NCBI RefSeq assembly: GCF_963259705.1
Contig: NC_081841.1
Span: 113,682,979 to 113,746,978 of the forward strand
DNA length: 64,000 nucleotides
Source: Myotis daubentonii
Taxonomy: Eukaryota; Chordata; Mammalia; Chiroptera; Vespertilionidae
Direction: 5' to 3'
Under the pieces are notes generated by a model. That model did not search any database. It saw only the letters and a program-made list of their open reading frames with translations, and was not told the DNA's origin. This document shows positions 1 through 11,399 of this stretch, in pieces (position 1 is the first letter of the stretch; each line of letters begins with the position of its first letter). A program made the position numbers and the translations under genes.

Positions 1-966
1 GAATTTCCCTGCGATACCCTATTCCTCTGTGTTGTAAACCACAGTCCTTATTTTAAAGCAGGCTGTATTTGTTTCTCAGATTGCCTTATTTTGTGTTTAG
101 CAAAGAATCATTTTGTGGCTCAGCCTCTGGGTGGCAGTGTTCTGGGGTTGGCCTCTGAGGCTATATGGCTTCTCTATCGCTGGGATTGAAAATCCCTCTA
201 TAGGCCAGATCCTGTTAACTCCCAGTGACTGATCAGATTATTTTAATCCTTGATCTTGTTCACAGTGGAATCTGGGTGAGGCTGTGCTCCTTGCCTAGGG
301 GCTAGGTAGGGGAGTCCCACCCTCCAGAGAGAATGGCTGCCCCAATCCTGGGCCCAGGGGTGTCTCAGCACTCAAATCGCTGCCACCTCTCCCGGCCCCC
401 CCTCTCTCCTCAGTCTCTCCCCAGATTCCACTTGTCCGCACCTTCTCCCTCTCTTCAGCACAGGTGAGTGTCTGTATCCGAGATGTCTTATGAACAGGAT
501 TCAGTGAAAATAAATAAGCAAACGCCGGCCGCAGAAACAGGGAAGGCTGACTTTCTTACAAGCTCTTCTACTACCGGCACTGCATGCTCTGGTCAGCTCT
601 TCAGGCTGCCCCCTTTAGGCTCAGTCCTCCGTGATCACAGAACCCAGCTCTCAAATCCCCTGGCTGTGCCAGGAATCCCTCGGATCTCCTTTCCCTCGTC
701 AGGGGCTGTGCCTGTCCCAAGGGACGCGGCTGTCTGCCGCGCGGTCTGCCTCTATCCCTCTGGGCTCAGAGGTCTGGCAAACTTTCCTGCCCAGATCCCT
801 GGTTTTTTACCTTTCCAGGGGAGCTCTGCCCTTCCCGGCTGCAGACCATCTCACCAGCTGAGTAGTTTCACCAATTTGGGGTGGGTGTTATTAGTTTCAG
901 CTGCTTACTCCATTTGCTCCAGGAGACAACCTGGGACGCGTCTGCCTATATCGCCGCCATCTTCCT
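1..966 (-). mobile_element. L1 5' untranslated region (partial, runs off the left edge)
   Basis: Moderately GC-rich sequence that ends at about 966 with 'cgccgccatcttcc'. On the minus strand this reads as an L1-like 5' start with a GATGGCGGCG core, a common position for a YY1-type site in L1 promoters. No convincing coding frame is present; the small open frames near 468-992 have low-complexity, repeat-like composition. I read it as the promoter/5' UTR of a minus-strand L1 whose ORF1 would lie left of the window. An LTR is the main alternative. Confidence 0.45.
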
Positions 967-1078
967 TCTTCATTTTATTCTTTATTGTTTAAAGTATTAC
1001 ATAAGTCTTCCCCCCCCCCCCATTGACCTCTCCCTGGCCGCCCCCACCCTCCTCAAAATATTACTAATTTTTCAGAAA
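967..1078 (-). mobile_element. L1 3' end fragment
   Basis: The T-rich start followed by 'ctttattgtttaaagtatta' and a C-run with 'cattgacctctccc' matches the 3' terminus of the other minus-strand L1 copies in this window (10.1, 41.0, 46.3 and 59.0 kb). Only about 110 bases remain. It abuts the L1 5' end on its left, so one element probably inserted at the tail of the other. Confidence 0.65.
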
Positions 1079-1125
1079 TCTCTCTGTTTTCCAGATATAA
1101 GGAAGCTTATTTTTATTTCCCTATA

Positions 1126-1456
1126 CAGTGGGTCCTCAGGTTACGTCGGAGATACATTCCTACTGCGCGATGTAACATGATTTTTGCCGTAAGTCGGAAC
1201 CCACCTACATAAGCACCTATGTCACTCACATGGAGTACATACACAGCAGTAATGAAGTGAAACAGTAAAAAAAAATTTAAAAGAAAGATAACAATTCCTG
1301 ACCTTTACTTGTGGTAAATAAATAATAAAAAAATAAAGCACATATGTACATATGTCGAAATGACGGAACTTTTTTTAAAAAAATAAATATATGGGAGATG
1401 ATGATGTAACCACGAAATGACATACATCCAGTCCGACGTAACCTGAGGACTGCCAG
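1126..1456. mobile_element. Tigger/pogo-type MITE with TA target duplication
   Basis: The left end 'cagtgggtcctcaggttacg' is matched by the reverse complement of the right end ('acgtaacctgaggactgccag'-type, about 20 bases with few mismatches). TA dinucleotides flank both ends (1124-1125 and 1457-1458), as for Tc1/mariner/pogo elements. The 331-base interior is AT-rich and non-coding. Confidence 0.75.
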
Positions 1457-1458
1457 TA

Positions 1459-2744
1459 ATGATTTGGTAAATTATATCTTCTTAAGCAATATGGAAGCAT
1501 TTATATTTTTCTCCCTACCTGATTCCTCCAGAATTTGATAACTCTCAATGAGTGAGTATTATTTTCAGAGAAATATATTTATTTGAATAAATCCAATAAG
1601 AATCTATTTTCTTTATAAAACTAGGTTCCAATTATTAAGCAAGACTTTTACTGGAATGCCATATCTGAGAGAGACATGCCAGGACTCTGGATGTCACCAA
1701 AATTCTTAAGGAATAAAAGGTTGACTTTAAAGCCAGTAAGAATATCTTGGGGAAATGGTTTGGTTCCTTGCTGTTCACTTGATTCACAGCAATCTTTTCA
1801 GATAAGAAATGAAGTTTGCTTTTCTGGGAGATGGCAGAGAGAATCTCAAGACATTTTGGGGACCTCAATAACGAGGGATCCACCCAAACCCTTGCAGGCA
1901 AAGCCAGATGGCAACTGTGTGACTTGCCTTCTATGCCCTAAGAGGCTGACTGAAAATCAATCTGAATATTCCTTGTAAGTAAAATTCCAGCAAAGTAAAT
2001 CTGAAAAAAAGCCTATATAATCAATTACTATTCTTATTGTGTTTATCCAAATTATCAGGTCAAGTTAAAACCTAATATAGTGTCTTTAATAAAAATGAAG
2101 GTGATTTTAGGGAGAGAAATTCTGTTTCAATAAAAATCACAATGCCCAATTATAGGTATTAAACCCTAGTGCAGTTAACTGTCTTCAAACCTCAGCACCT
2201 AACAATATCACCAGAGATATTCTACCTATAGACAGTCTGTCAAATTGTCACTGCTTGCTTTCTTTCCAGCAAAAGCCTTACATTTAGAAATCTTCTCAAT
2301 TGATTTATAATTTACTATATTGATTAACCTTTGTGTTCTTTCTGTTTTCATAGGATATATGCCTATGACCCTATTAAATACCTAATTACTTATTTATCTT
2401 GAATTAAATCTATTTTTATAAGTCCCCAGAAGAACCTCATCCTGATACTCTCATAAGCCCATTGAGGACCTCAAGCTTTTCTTCAAGAAACAAAAACCAA
2501 TTACATATAAGTAATGTAATAAGTAAACATTTATATAATTGTCCTACACTCCTTACAGCATAGCCACCCTCACACCACCACACTAGCCTTCAGGACTGTC
2601 CATTACAAACCCTTCTCTCTAGGTAACTTGAATGAATTCAGATTCTCAGGTGATAACCTTGAAAGCCAGCCTGAAGCAATTACAGAAGATGTACCTTTGC
2701 CTATGTTCCGCAGTTTTGAGCCCATTATTAAGAATAACATCATT
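1459..2744. other. Intergenic sequence, nothing recognised
   Basis: AT-rich sequence with no convincing gene, RNA or complete repeat. Short open frames (for example 1635-1901 minus and 1676-1978 plus) overlap each other on opposite strands and show no family resemblance. Old unrecognised repeats are possible. Confidence 0.5.
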
Positions 2745-2950
2745 GCCCAGCCAGCGTGGCTCAGTAGTTGAGCATCAGTCTATGAACCAGAAGATCATGG
2801 TCCGATTGCCGGTTGGGGCACATGCCCGGGTTGTGGGCTCTATCCCAGTGTGGTATGTGCAGGAGGTGGCTGATCAATAATTCTCTCTCATCATTGATGT
2901 TTATGTCTCTCTTCCCCTTCTGAAATCAATAAAAAATATATTTAAAAAAA
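2745..2950 (+). mobile_element. Ves-type SINE
   Basis: tRNA-derived head ('gtggctcagtagttgagcat'), B-box-like 'ggtccgattgcc', the family segment 'gcaggaggtggctgatcaat', a CT-rich stretch, and an A-rich tail after 'aatcaataaaaaata'. Probable imperfect flanking duplications are 'aataacatcat' and 'aataatatcat'. Transcribed by RNA polymerase III in principle; mobilised by L1. Confidence 0.85.
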
Positions 2951-4068
2951 TAATATCATGAAAAATTAGAAGGGGGAAGTTGAATATATCCAAGTGTTCT
3001 GTTTTTCTTCACCACCAGGGAGTTAAAATATCTGGACCTGTTTACCCACTAGAACCTTGAAATTGAAGCCCATACTATTTGACTGAAAGTGCCTTTGCCT
3101 ATGCTATTGCCAGTCTTTCTGTTCTATGCGTCTAGATTGGGGTGGATAGGATGCACTCCTCAAGACTCATGACTTCTGGGCAAAGGCCAGCATGCAAAAC
3201 TCTAGGTCCCCAGTGATGTTTTACTTCAGGGAGGACTTCTTTTTAGTCTCATGGGGTGTATATGAACTTATTTTAGGCAGCAAATTGTTTATTTCCAATA
3301 TATCTTTTGTTAGTGATTGCTGGACTTGATGGTATTCTTTAAACGGATGGCTAGTGCTCAATTAGCCAGTGATGGGGAGGGAGGCACTAGTGGAAATGCA
3401 CAAAGGAAAGAGCATATGGAAAGGAGATCATGGGTAACTCAGATCAGTTACAATGAGTCAAAGAAAGGTCTGCAGATGGACTGTATTATGAAATTTTCTG
3501 AGTCAAGTAAGTTGACTAACTGAGCCTATAGGTCTTCTTCACCTTCCAGGGTATGTATTTGCCTGGGCTACATGATCTCACTTCTCAGTTCTCTCCTCCC
3601 CTTGACTCTGACTGGCTTTCCTGCTGAGCACCTAGATGTGTTTACTTACATCTATCAAGATATTTTTTGCATCAATTTATTTGTTACCTGTAAACTTGAT
3701 TGAATAGATAACTGGTGGAATGTTGGCTGGTTATTAAGTAGTTTCAGCCACACACTGAAAATACATAAATATTCTCAACTGATTAATAATCATTAAATTT
3801 TTAACCTAAATGTCCTCTGGCCTCCCGCATGTTTGACCTTCACATTGGCTGCCTTTTCCTGCCTGCATCAACAAGAATTATTATAGGAGTATTAGGGACT
3901 TATATTTACTGCTGACACCCCATCTTTATGTTCAGTGTATGGGCTGTCATATTCAAAGACAAACCAGTTTTTTTCTCCCAGGCTTGTAAGCAAAGGGTCA
4001 AAGAGGATACCAAAAGCCACAACCCCAACAGGGTATCAGCTATTGGGCTGTGATTGCTTATATAGATA
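2951..4068. other. Intergenic sequence, nothing recognised
   Basis: Non-repetitive-looking, moderately AT-rich DNA. The open frame at 3317-3523 (68 codons) has no recognisable domain and no supporting splice or promoter context. Confidence 0.45.
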
Positions 4069-4984
4069 CTAGTGGCCTGGTGCAGGAAATTCATGCATGG
4101 AGGGGGGGTTCCCTCAGCCCAGCCTGCACCCTCTCCAATCGGACATCCCCTTCGCAATCTGGGACTGCTGGCTCCCGACTGCTCACCTGCCTGCATGCCT
4201 GATTGCCCCCAACTGCTCTCCCCTGCCATCCTGATCTCGCCCCCAAATGCTCTCCCCTCCCAGCCTAATCTCTCCCCCAACTGCCTCTGCCTGCCTGATC
4301 ACCCCTAACTGCCCTCCCCTGCCAGCCTGATCTCACCCCCACTGCCCTCCCCTGCCAGCCTGGTTGCCCCCAACTGCCCTCCCCTGCTGGACTGATCTTG
4401 CCCCCAATGGCCCTCCCCTGCCAGCCTGATCTCACCCCTAACCACTCTCCCCTGCCAGCCTGATCTCGCTTAACTGCCCTCCCCTGCTGGCCTGATATCA
4501 CCCCCAACTGCCCTCACCTGCTGGTCTGATATCACCCCCAACTCCCCTCCCCTGCCAGCCAATTTGGTTCTGATTGGTTGGTTTCTATGCCAGTCAGCAT
4601 AAAAAGCTCCACCTTCTAGGCAGCCATTGGGTCCTCTCACTTCACCCAGATTTGGTTCTGATTGGTCGGTTTCTATGCCAGTCAGTGTCTCTGGGCCTAT
4701 CTCAGGGCCTTTTCAGAGAGGCGGGGCTGATCAGCAGCCCCCACGGAGGCCCGGAGAGAAACAGAGGTGCAGCTGCTGGTGAAGCCCGGATAGAAAGGGA
4801 GAGGCAACAGCTGATCAACAGCTGCCACAGAGACTATGAATCAGACTCTGCCTCTCTCTGGGCCTCTATTGGGACCTGATTCACAGCCCCTTCAGCAGTC
4901 AGTGCTGGGTCGCTATAGCAACCCAGCACTGACTGCAGGACTGACTTCTGGTTGTTATGGACCCTGGGTTTTTATATATTAGGA
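4069..4984 (-). mobile_element. HeliBat-type Helitron, copy A
   Basis: On the minus strand it begins TCCTAATATATAAAAACC (right end at 4984) and ends in a terminal hairpin followed by CTAG (left end at 4069). These are the 5' TC and 3' CTRR-type ends of a Helitron. The interior carries a tandem array of roughly 31-35-base C-rich units ('cctgccagcctgatctc') at about 4150-4560 and two copies of 'ttggttctgattggt' at about 4564 and 4650. No Rep/helicase coding capacity, so non-autonomous. Confidence 0.8.
4150..4560. repeat. Minisatellite inside Helitron A
   Basis: About a dozen imperfect units of roughly 31-35 bases built on 'ctgccctcccctgccagcct' plus a 'gatctcacccccaa' segment. It creates several spurious Gly/Arg/Gln-rich open frames on the minus strand. 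Confidence 0.75.
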
Positions 4985-5435
4985 CTAGAGGCCCAGTGCA
5001 CAAAATTCGTGTATGGGGGGGGGGGGCAGGTCCCCTCAGCCCAGCCTGCACCCTCTCCAATCCAGGACCCCTCGGGCGATGTCTGACTACCGGTTTAGGC
5101 CCCATTGTCGGACATCCCTCTCACAATCCAGGACCCCTGGCTCCTAACTGCTCACCTGCCTGCCTGCCTGCCTGAATGCCCCTAACTGACCCCCCTACCA
5201 GCCTGATCACCCCTAACTGCCTCTGCCTGCTGACCTGATCACCCCTAACTGCCCCCCTGCCAGCCTGGTCACCCCCAACTGCCCCCCCCCTGCTAACCTG
5301 TTCATCCCCAACTGCCCCCCCCACCCCCACCAGCCTGGTTGCCCCTACCTGCCCCCCCACCATGGTCACCCTTTACTGACCCTCCACCCCCGCCGGCTTG
5401 GTCGCCCCTCATGGCCCCCCCTGCTGGCCTGTAAC
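4985..5435 (-). mobile_element. HeliBat-type Helitron, copy B (5' end not found)
   Basis: Starts with 'ctagaggcccagtgcacaaa', the reversed 3' terminus, on the very next base after copy A. The interior again has C-rich tandem units ('ctgcccccctgccagcctgg' type) up to about 5420. No TC 5' end could be placed, so the copy is probably truncated near 5435. Confidence 0.75.
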
Positions 5436-7748
5436 TTCCTTTTAACATTTTCCCTTATAAACCTTCTATAATTTTCACAAAACTTTTTTACAACTTTTAG
5501 GAATAACTAGTTTTCAAAATGCATCTCTATGCACCATACCTTCTATTACCAAAATCATACAATTTCCAACTATTAATTCCTAGAAGCCTCAATTTCCAAT
5601 AACCAAGAAAAGCAAACAACCAGCATTCCTTAGATTGACCCCTATGAACATATTTTAAACATACTTAGTTTCAAAACACATTTTCATCAAAGCAAAAGAC
5701 ATCACAGCTCCAAATTCACTTTAAAGACTTTTGGCAACAAAGATAAAAGCAGGCAATCTAGCAATCAAAGCTGAAATAAGTTAATCTGATCTGCGCACAT
5801 GGCTAAATTTTTCCCAGAAACTTGTGCTTTTAGAGATGGCCAGACTAGAGTTTTTGACCAGGCACTTGCATTTCAAAGGTCCTAGGTACCGCAGGGAAGC
5901 ACTTGTAGAAAGTGCTGAAGGGCCTCAAGCACTGTTGTAAACCCAAACCCTGCAGTGCTCCTCCATTCTATCTGGTGATCTGCTGCCCTGATGTATGGAA
6001 AATGGCCTGATCTACCACCCCATCCAGCTTCAAATGCTTGCCAGCACATAGTGTGATGTGAACACCAGGCAAGGGCATTCTCTCGTTGGCTCCCCTAACA
6101 TAAAATTGAAAACCAGAATCCCCACTGGTCCCCACAAGGCCACTGCAAGGAGCTGGAAGAAATCAGGTCTGTGGGGATCAGGTCCAAGGAGGCACTGAGG
6201 GGATGAAGGAATCCTCTGCTCATGCATGGCTGGGTCCATCTGTGGTAGGGGATACCAAGAACAGCAGATCAACCAGCCTGCGCCAGGATCCAAAGAACTT
6301 AGCATTCCCTCTCCCCCAACCTTGGACAGGTGGAGGAAAAAGGCAGGAGAGTTGGAGAGGATCTCCAGCAATAGAAATCCTAACAAGGGAACAGGCCAGG
6401 GTTGGGCTGTATGTAGGGTGCTGTTTGTGGAGGGAACTCCCAGAGGTGGTGAAACCGCTGGTCATTTCCCTCCTTTTATGTGCCTCAGTTTCTCTCCCCA
6501 ACTATCTAAATAGCCGTGAGGACCCAGAGAGCTGAGTTACCAGCTCTTATGTGCACTCCCTGGACGGGTCAGAGTTTAATTACAGCTGTATTCCGGAGTC
6601 TCTATGATGCCCCTGCATGTCTTACCGAGTTCAACACCAGACACCTCTTCGAGGTCCTTACTCGCATAAGAATATTTGAGGTTCTTGAACCAGAGGGAGG
6701 AATTTGCCTCTTTGATCTTCGGAGCCTGTGTAGGGACCCAAGCACTCATTTAGTCGTTGGTCGGATTTTTCTTGCAACTGGCAGGTAGCCTATAGCTTTC
6801 TAACCCAGTCCAACTACCAGTTTATCCTTCCATGGGAGCCTTTTTATGTGGCAGCTGCCTAATGGCTTTTGACTAGCTAACCCATGCCTGGCTTTCAATG
6901 GCCCAAAGGCCGGAGACTTTTGGAAAGTGAAAGAGAAAAATGATCACTGAAGATGGCAGTCTGAGTAAGTGGCTGACGGGCACCCAGCAATGCCTCCAAA
7001 ATTACAAAGGAAACATCAAAAGAAACAATAGGGTCCATAGACTTACCATTTGATGTGGAGAGGTTGGATACCAGACCAAGTCCCCGAAGCTGATAACCGG
7101 AATGGTAAGCCAAGCTTTTTCCCCAGGGTCCTGTCTTGGGACATCGAAGCATGAGCTCTATGGACCAGAAGATTTAAGCAAAAGTGTGGAAAATTTATTA
7201 CAAGCAGATTCAGACTCCCTGCACAAGGAGTAGGGCCCAATAATGGGCTGCCTGTGAAGCCTTGTACTCTAGGGGTATATATTTGCTACAAGTCTGCTCT
7301 ATGTCTATCCATGTTGTCACCTAATTGATTTCCCCAAGTGTTCTTGCCCAGCAACAGACCTGAACTTTCCCTGCTTCTATGTGTTCTTTCTCTGTTCCTA
7401 TGATGAACTTTCTTTGTTTCTATGCCTTCGTATACCTTGTTGGTGCAGGCCCTCCCTTGGTTTCCCATGCCTCCTGCTTTGAGTCCAGAAACATTTTATT
7501 ATTTCTGCATGGTTGGTTCCCGTGATTAGGCTTGCTCAAACTGCCCCTGCCTATGTTTCACCAGCCTTTGTTTTACACTGGACCCCTGCCCTATCTGCCT
7601 GCATTTCAAGCTAACTTCTCTCAGTATTAAATTTAATGGTGCCATTAATTGGCCAAACCTCTCCATTGCCCACTTTATAGTGGAGGTGTTAGGGGCAGAA
7701 ATAGAATATTGGGGACCAACTATAATTATAGAAATATTAATCATGCTC
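5436..7748. mobile_element. Probable endogenous-retrovirus-derived region, degraded
   Basis: A gene-free stretch. The clearest sub-part is about 7055-7538, which on the minus strand has LTR-like features: an AATAAA-type polyadenylation signal near 7192-7197 and a possible TG start near 7538 ('tgagcaagcc' on the minus strand). The rest has no intact gag, pol or env frame. Classified only by its LTR-like signals and by the clear LTRs next to it; treat the boundaries as approximate. Confidence 0.35.
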
Positions 7749-8757
7749 TGTTAACCGTGACTGTTCTGTTCTGATTAGAGAAAACACATTCTAACCTGGC
7801 TGAGAGTTCTATGCCCTGGTACATGGGAGCTAATATTGGAATGCAGTCCATCCTCCTTTCCCAAGAACTGCCTACCATTATGGAAAGTTTTACAACCTCG
7901 TGGCTGAAACAATCTAGTCCTGGAGGTGCCCATCCTTTGCAACCTCCAGCCCCTATTGCCTATAATCTGGTTCTGGGGGTGCCCAGAGGCACCCCCCTCT
8001 GCAACCCCCAGCCCTCATTGCCTGTAAGCTGTAATAATTATACCTTACCTACTTTCCTGCTGGAAGCCAATTTCAGCATGTCATAATTGCAAGAGTTTCA
8101 TCGAAAGGTTGATGGAACTTGGGGACCCAACAAGGACTGAGTCACATATGTTATCACCTATTGGGAATGGCTGAAGTCATTTCCCCAAACCTGAAAAGGA
8201 TGCATTGAATGATTGCTTGCTGCCGGAGAGCTCAGGGCATCTTAATCTACATATTATTGCCTCCTACTGGCCAAACACCTGAATAGCCGTAGGCAAATTC
8301 CCCCATTCTGACAATGCTTCTGTATACAAAACCTGACCCTCAGGACAATTTGTGTTAATAAAAAGCATGGGGTCCTGAGATGAGGAGATCTTAATTTCTT
8401 TAGCTAGGCTCCTCTGACCCCCAAATGCCTTTCAAAATTATATTTTGTCTCTGGACTCTTTATTAAGTTATGCATAACCCCTTCTCCAGATTGCTGAACC
8501 CTTCTAGATGCTGGAACAAGAGCCCCGGCACTTTCCCATGCCTGTAATTCTTACTTTCACATGTAATCTTCATTATTCTACCCAATATAAGCAGCTGGCT
8601 TATGGGGAGGGGCAGAGAAGATTTTTGTGGGTGACCTGCTGCTCTCCCATACTGCTGGCATTATTGGAATAAACACTCATATATGATACAACCCTGCCTC
8701 TGCTTAATTGACTCAAGTAGTGACAGGCAGCCCAGACCCATTCGTTATCTGGTTACA
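7749..8757 (+). mobile_element. LTR split by a nested solo LTR
   Basis: The two flanks (about 7749-8057 and 8531-8757) read as one LTR. It has a possible TG start at 7749, a TATA-like 'aatataagcag' near 8583, an AATAAA near 8670 and a CA near 8756. The insertion at 8058-8530 divides it. A matching target duplication for this outer LTR was not found, so its ends are provisional. Confidence 0.45.
8058..8530 (+). mobile_element. Solo LTR (family shared with 32579-33101)
   Basis: Begins TG ('tgctggaagcc') and ends CA ('agccccggca'). It is flanked by identical 6-base duplications, 'ctttcc' at 8052-8057 and 8531-8536. Six-base duplications are usual for class II endogenous retroviruses. A polyadenylation-type 'ttaataaaaagc' lies near 8355. 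The copy at 32579-33101 matches it in reverse orientation over almost its full length. No coding sequence remains. Confidence 0.85.
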
Positions 8758-10110
8758 GTGCCAGGCTATGTTGCAAAATAAGCTTGAGGGACTTAGGTAA
8801 AATTTCTCCCAGTTGGCAAATATGCATCCTAAAGTGGTGTCTCAAAGGCACTGTGGACTGGTTTCCCATCTATGGAAAGACAGATAAATTTCCAGCTGAG
8901 AGTTAAGAGGCATCCTTGCTAGTCTCTGGACTATTCTGGGCTGTTGTCCTGTCATCCAAGAACCATAGTAGGGCAGGTTCCCTTTTTCCTTGGAAATATC
9001 CAGTGTGTAGAGTGCATTCCCCATGCCCTGAGGCAGACTTACCAATGATCCCAAAGATGACCAGTCACAGGGAGGATGGACTCACTCTGCTCAGACAGGT
9101 GGGTTCCACGCCACAGGGATATCCTGCCATCCTGGTGCCACCCAGGTATAGAGTGTTACCCAGTGCCCTGAGGGAAGACTTACAAATGGTCACAATGATG
9201 ACTGGGCACTGTAACAATAGACTCACTCTGCTCAGACAGGCAGATTTTATAGGAAGACAATCTCAGCAAGGTGCCCGTTGCTTCTCTGCCTCTAGCCTTA
9301 CTTGAGGTCCCCCCATATTGTATCTGTCCATAGAAGGGGTACTTAGAAAACTCAGCCCACAATTCTCATCTTTAATAGTTGGGTTAGTGACCTGTTGCCC
9401 TGCTTTTCATGTTCCCAAAAGCCCTGGCCCTCAAAGGGAAGGGAGAGTCTCCCTGTTAAATTATCCTTGAGGCTCTCATAGAAGTTGGTTTCAGGGACCA
9501 GAGAAGATTCCTGGTGACTTGTGTATGTTAGCTGGGCCAGACAGACAGAGACAGCACCTTGGGTCCTGAGACCAAATCCTGTTGGCCTTCTCTAAGAATA
9601 TTAGAAAGTGGCAGGTATCCCTTATTTTCCAAGCCAAATGTGTTTGGGCTCTTATTTTTCTAGCAAAATGTTTTGTTTAGACCCTCAGAAAGCAATTACA
9701 ATTGAAAAGCCAGTTTAAAACCAGCCATACTTTTTTTTCTGTCCTTTTTTTCTATCTCAATTCCTATCCATAGCCTAGGGTCTCTCAACCCCTAACCCTT
9801 ATCTCCACCTCAAGGATTTCAAAAGGCTCAAAGAAAGTCAGCCAGAATTTAACTCCAGACACAAAGGAAGGAAGAGAAAGGGAAGAAAAGAACATCCCTC
9901 CAGTCAATGGGCAAGGCTTCCTCTCTCTCTATTGGAACTAGTAAACTGGCCGGGAAAAGCGTCAAGGAAGGGCCTTGTGTGATTTTACAGGGTTCCTGAG
10001 TGTGTGGGCTTTGTCTTGCAGTTGACAGGTTGCCTTGCTCAAACTTCCCCTGTCCATGACCGACTTATCCTGTCATGGGAGTCTTCTAGCAGCGAGAGCC
10101 CTAAAGGTTT
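8758..10110. other. Gene-free region, probably LTR/ERV-derived in part
   Basis: No supported gene. A locally duplicated segment ('cctgaggcagacttacca' near 9028 and 'cctgagggaagacttacaa' near 9169, each followed by 'gactcactctgctcagacagg') gives an internal direct repeat of about 145 bases. The segment near 10031-10105 resembles parts of 6800-6870 and 7527-7560, which suggests related retroviral debris. Confidence 0.4.
9020..9245. repeat. Imperfect tandem duplication, unit about 145 bases
   Basis: Two consecutive copies share 'gactcactctgctcagacag' (ending near 9101 and 9239) and a preceding 'tgccctgagg' plus 'gacttac' segment. Divergence between the units shows it is not recent. Confidence 0.6.
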
Positions 10111-10111
10111 T

Positions 10112-11312
10112 CTTTTTTAAAAATCTTTATTGTTGAAAGTATTATATATGGCCCCCCTTCCCCCCCTCCACTGACCTCTTCTAGCCTGACCCTGCCCTGC
10201 CCCCCTATTTTTGTCCATCAGTTTATGTTGTTCATTCCACAAATGAGTGAGATCATGTGATATTTATCTTTTCCCTTAGCATAATGCTCTCCAGTTCCAT
10301 CCACGCTGTTGCAAATAGTAAGAATTCCTTCCTTTTTACAGCAGCATAGTATTCCATTGTGTTAGATGTACCACAGTTTTCTAATCCACTCATCTGCTGA
10401 TGGGTACTTAGGCTGTTTCCAAATCTTAGCTATTGGAAATTGTGCTACTATGAACATAGGGTTGCATATATCCTTTCTGATTAGTGTTTCTGTTTTCTTG
10501 GGATATATTCCTATAAGTGGGATTATTGGGTCAAATGGATTTATGCTCAATTAATATTTGACAAAGGAGGCAAGAGCATACAATGGAGTCAAGACAATCT
10601 CTTCAATAAATGGTGTTGGGAAAATTGGACAGATACATGCAAAAAAATGAAACTAGACCACCAACTTACACCATATACAAAAATAAACTCAAAATAAAGG
10701 ACTTAAACATAAGGCGGGGAACCATAAAAATCTTAGAAGAATCATAGGCAGCAAAAGAGCAGACATATGTCATAGCAATATCTTTACCAATACAACTTCT
10801 AGGACAATGGAAACTATGGAGAAAATAAACAAATGGGACTACATCAAAATAAAAAGCTTCTGCACAGCAAAAGAAACCATCAACAAAACAACAAGAAAAC
10901 CCACTGCATGGGAGAACATATTTGCCAATGTTATCTCCAATAAGGGTTTAATCTCCAAAACTTACAGGGAACTCATACAACTAACAAAAGGAAAATAAAC
11001 AATCCAATCAAAAAATGGGCAAAGGACCTAAATAGACACTTTTCGTAAGAGGACATAGAGAAGGCAGAGAGACATATGAAAACGTGCTCAAAGTCAGTAA
11101 TCATCTGAGAGATGCAAATCAAAACGACAATGAGTTACCATCTCACACTGTCCGAATGGCTATCATCAACAAATCAATAAACAACAAGTGCTGGCGAGGA
11201 TGTGGAGAAAAAGGAACCCTCCTGCACTGCTGGTGGGAATGCTGACTGGTGCAGCCACTGTGGAAAACAGTATAAAGTTTCCTCAAAAATTAAAAACGGA
11301 ACTTCCATTTGA
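10112..11312 (-). mobile_element. L1 with inverted 5' part (twin priming)
   Basis: 10112-10552 is the 3' end of an L1 in minus orientation; the frame at 10362-10550 encodes an ORF2 C-terminal piece with '[14 protein letters not shown]' and 'ADEWIRKLWYI'. 10553-11312 is the adjacent upstream ORF2 part in plus orientation (10807-10998 has '[19 protein letters not shown]'). The two meet at the same L1 position, marked by 'ccatttgac' at both break ends, which is the signature of twin-primed reverse transcription. Neither part is functional. Confidence 0.85.
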
Positions 11313-11399
11313 CTAAGGTGAATAATTCAAAAACAACTGTGGCTCTATTCTTATTATGTGTCATTCCCTACTATCATAAACTTTTAGGGGGGTGGGCAT

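Noticed and set aside
4150..4560. Regular spacing that could be mistaken for a CRISPR array
   Set aside because: Units are contiguous and imperfect without unique spacers, and the host is a mammal; it is a Helitron minisatellite.
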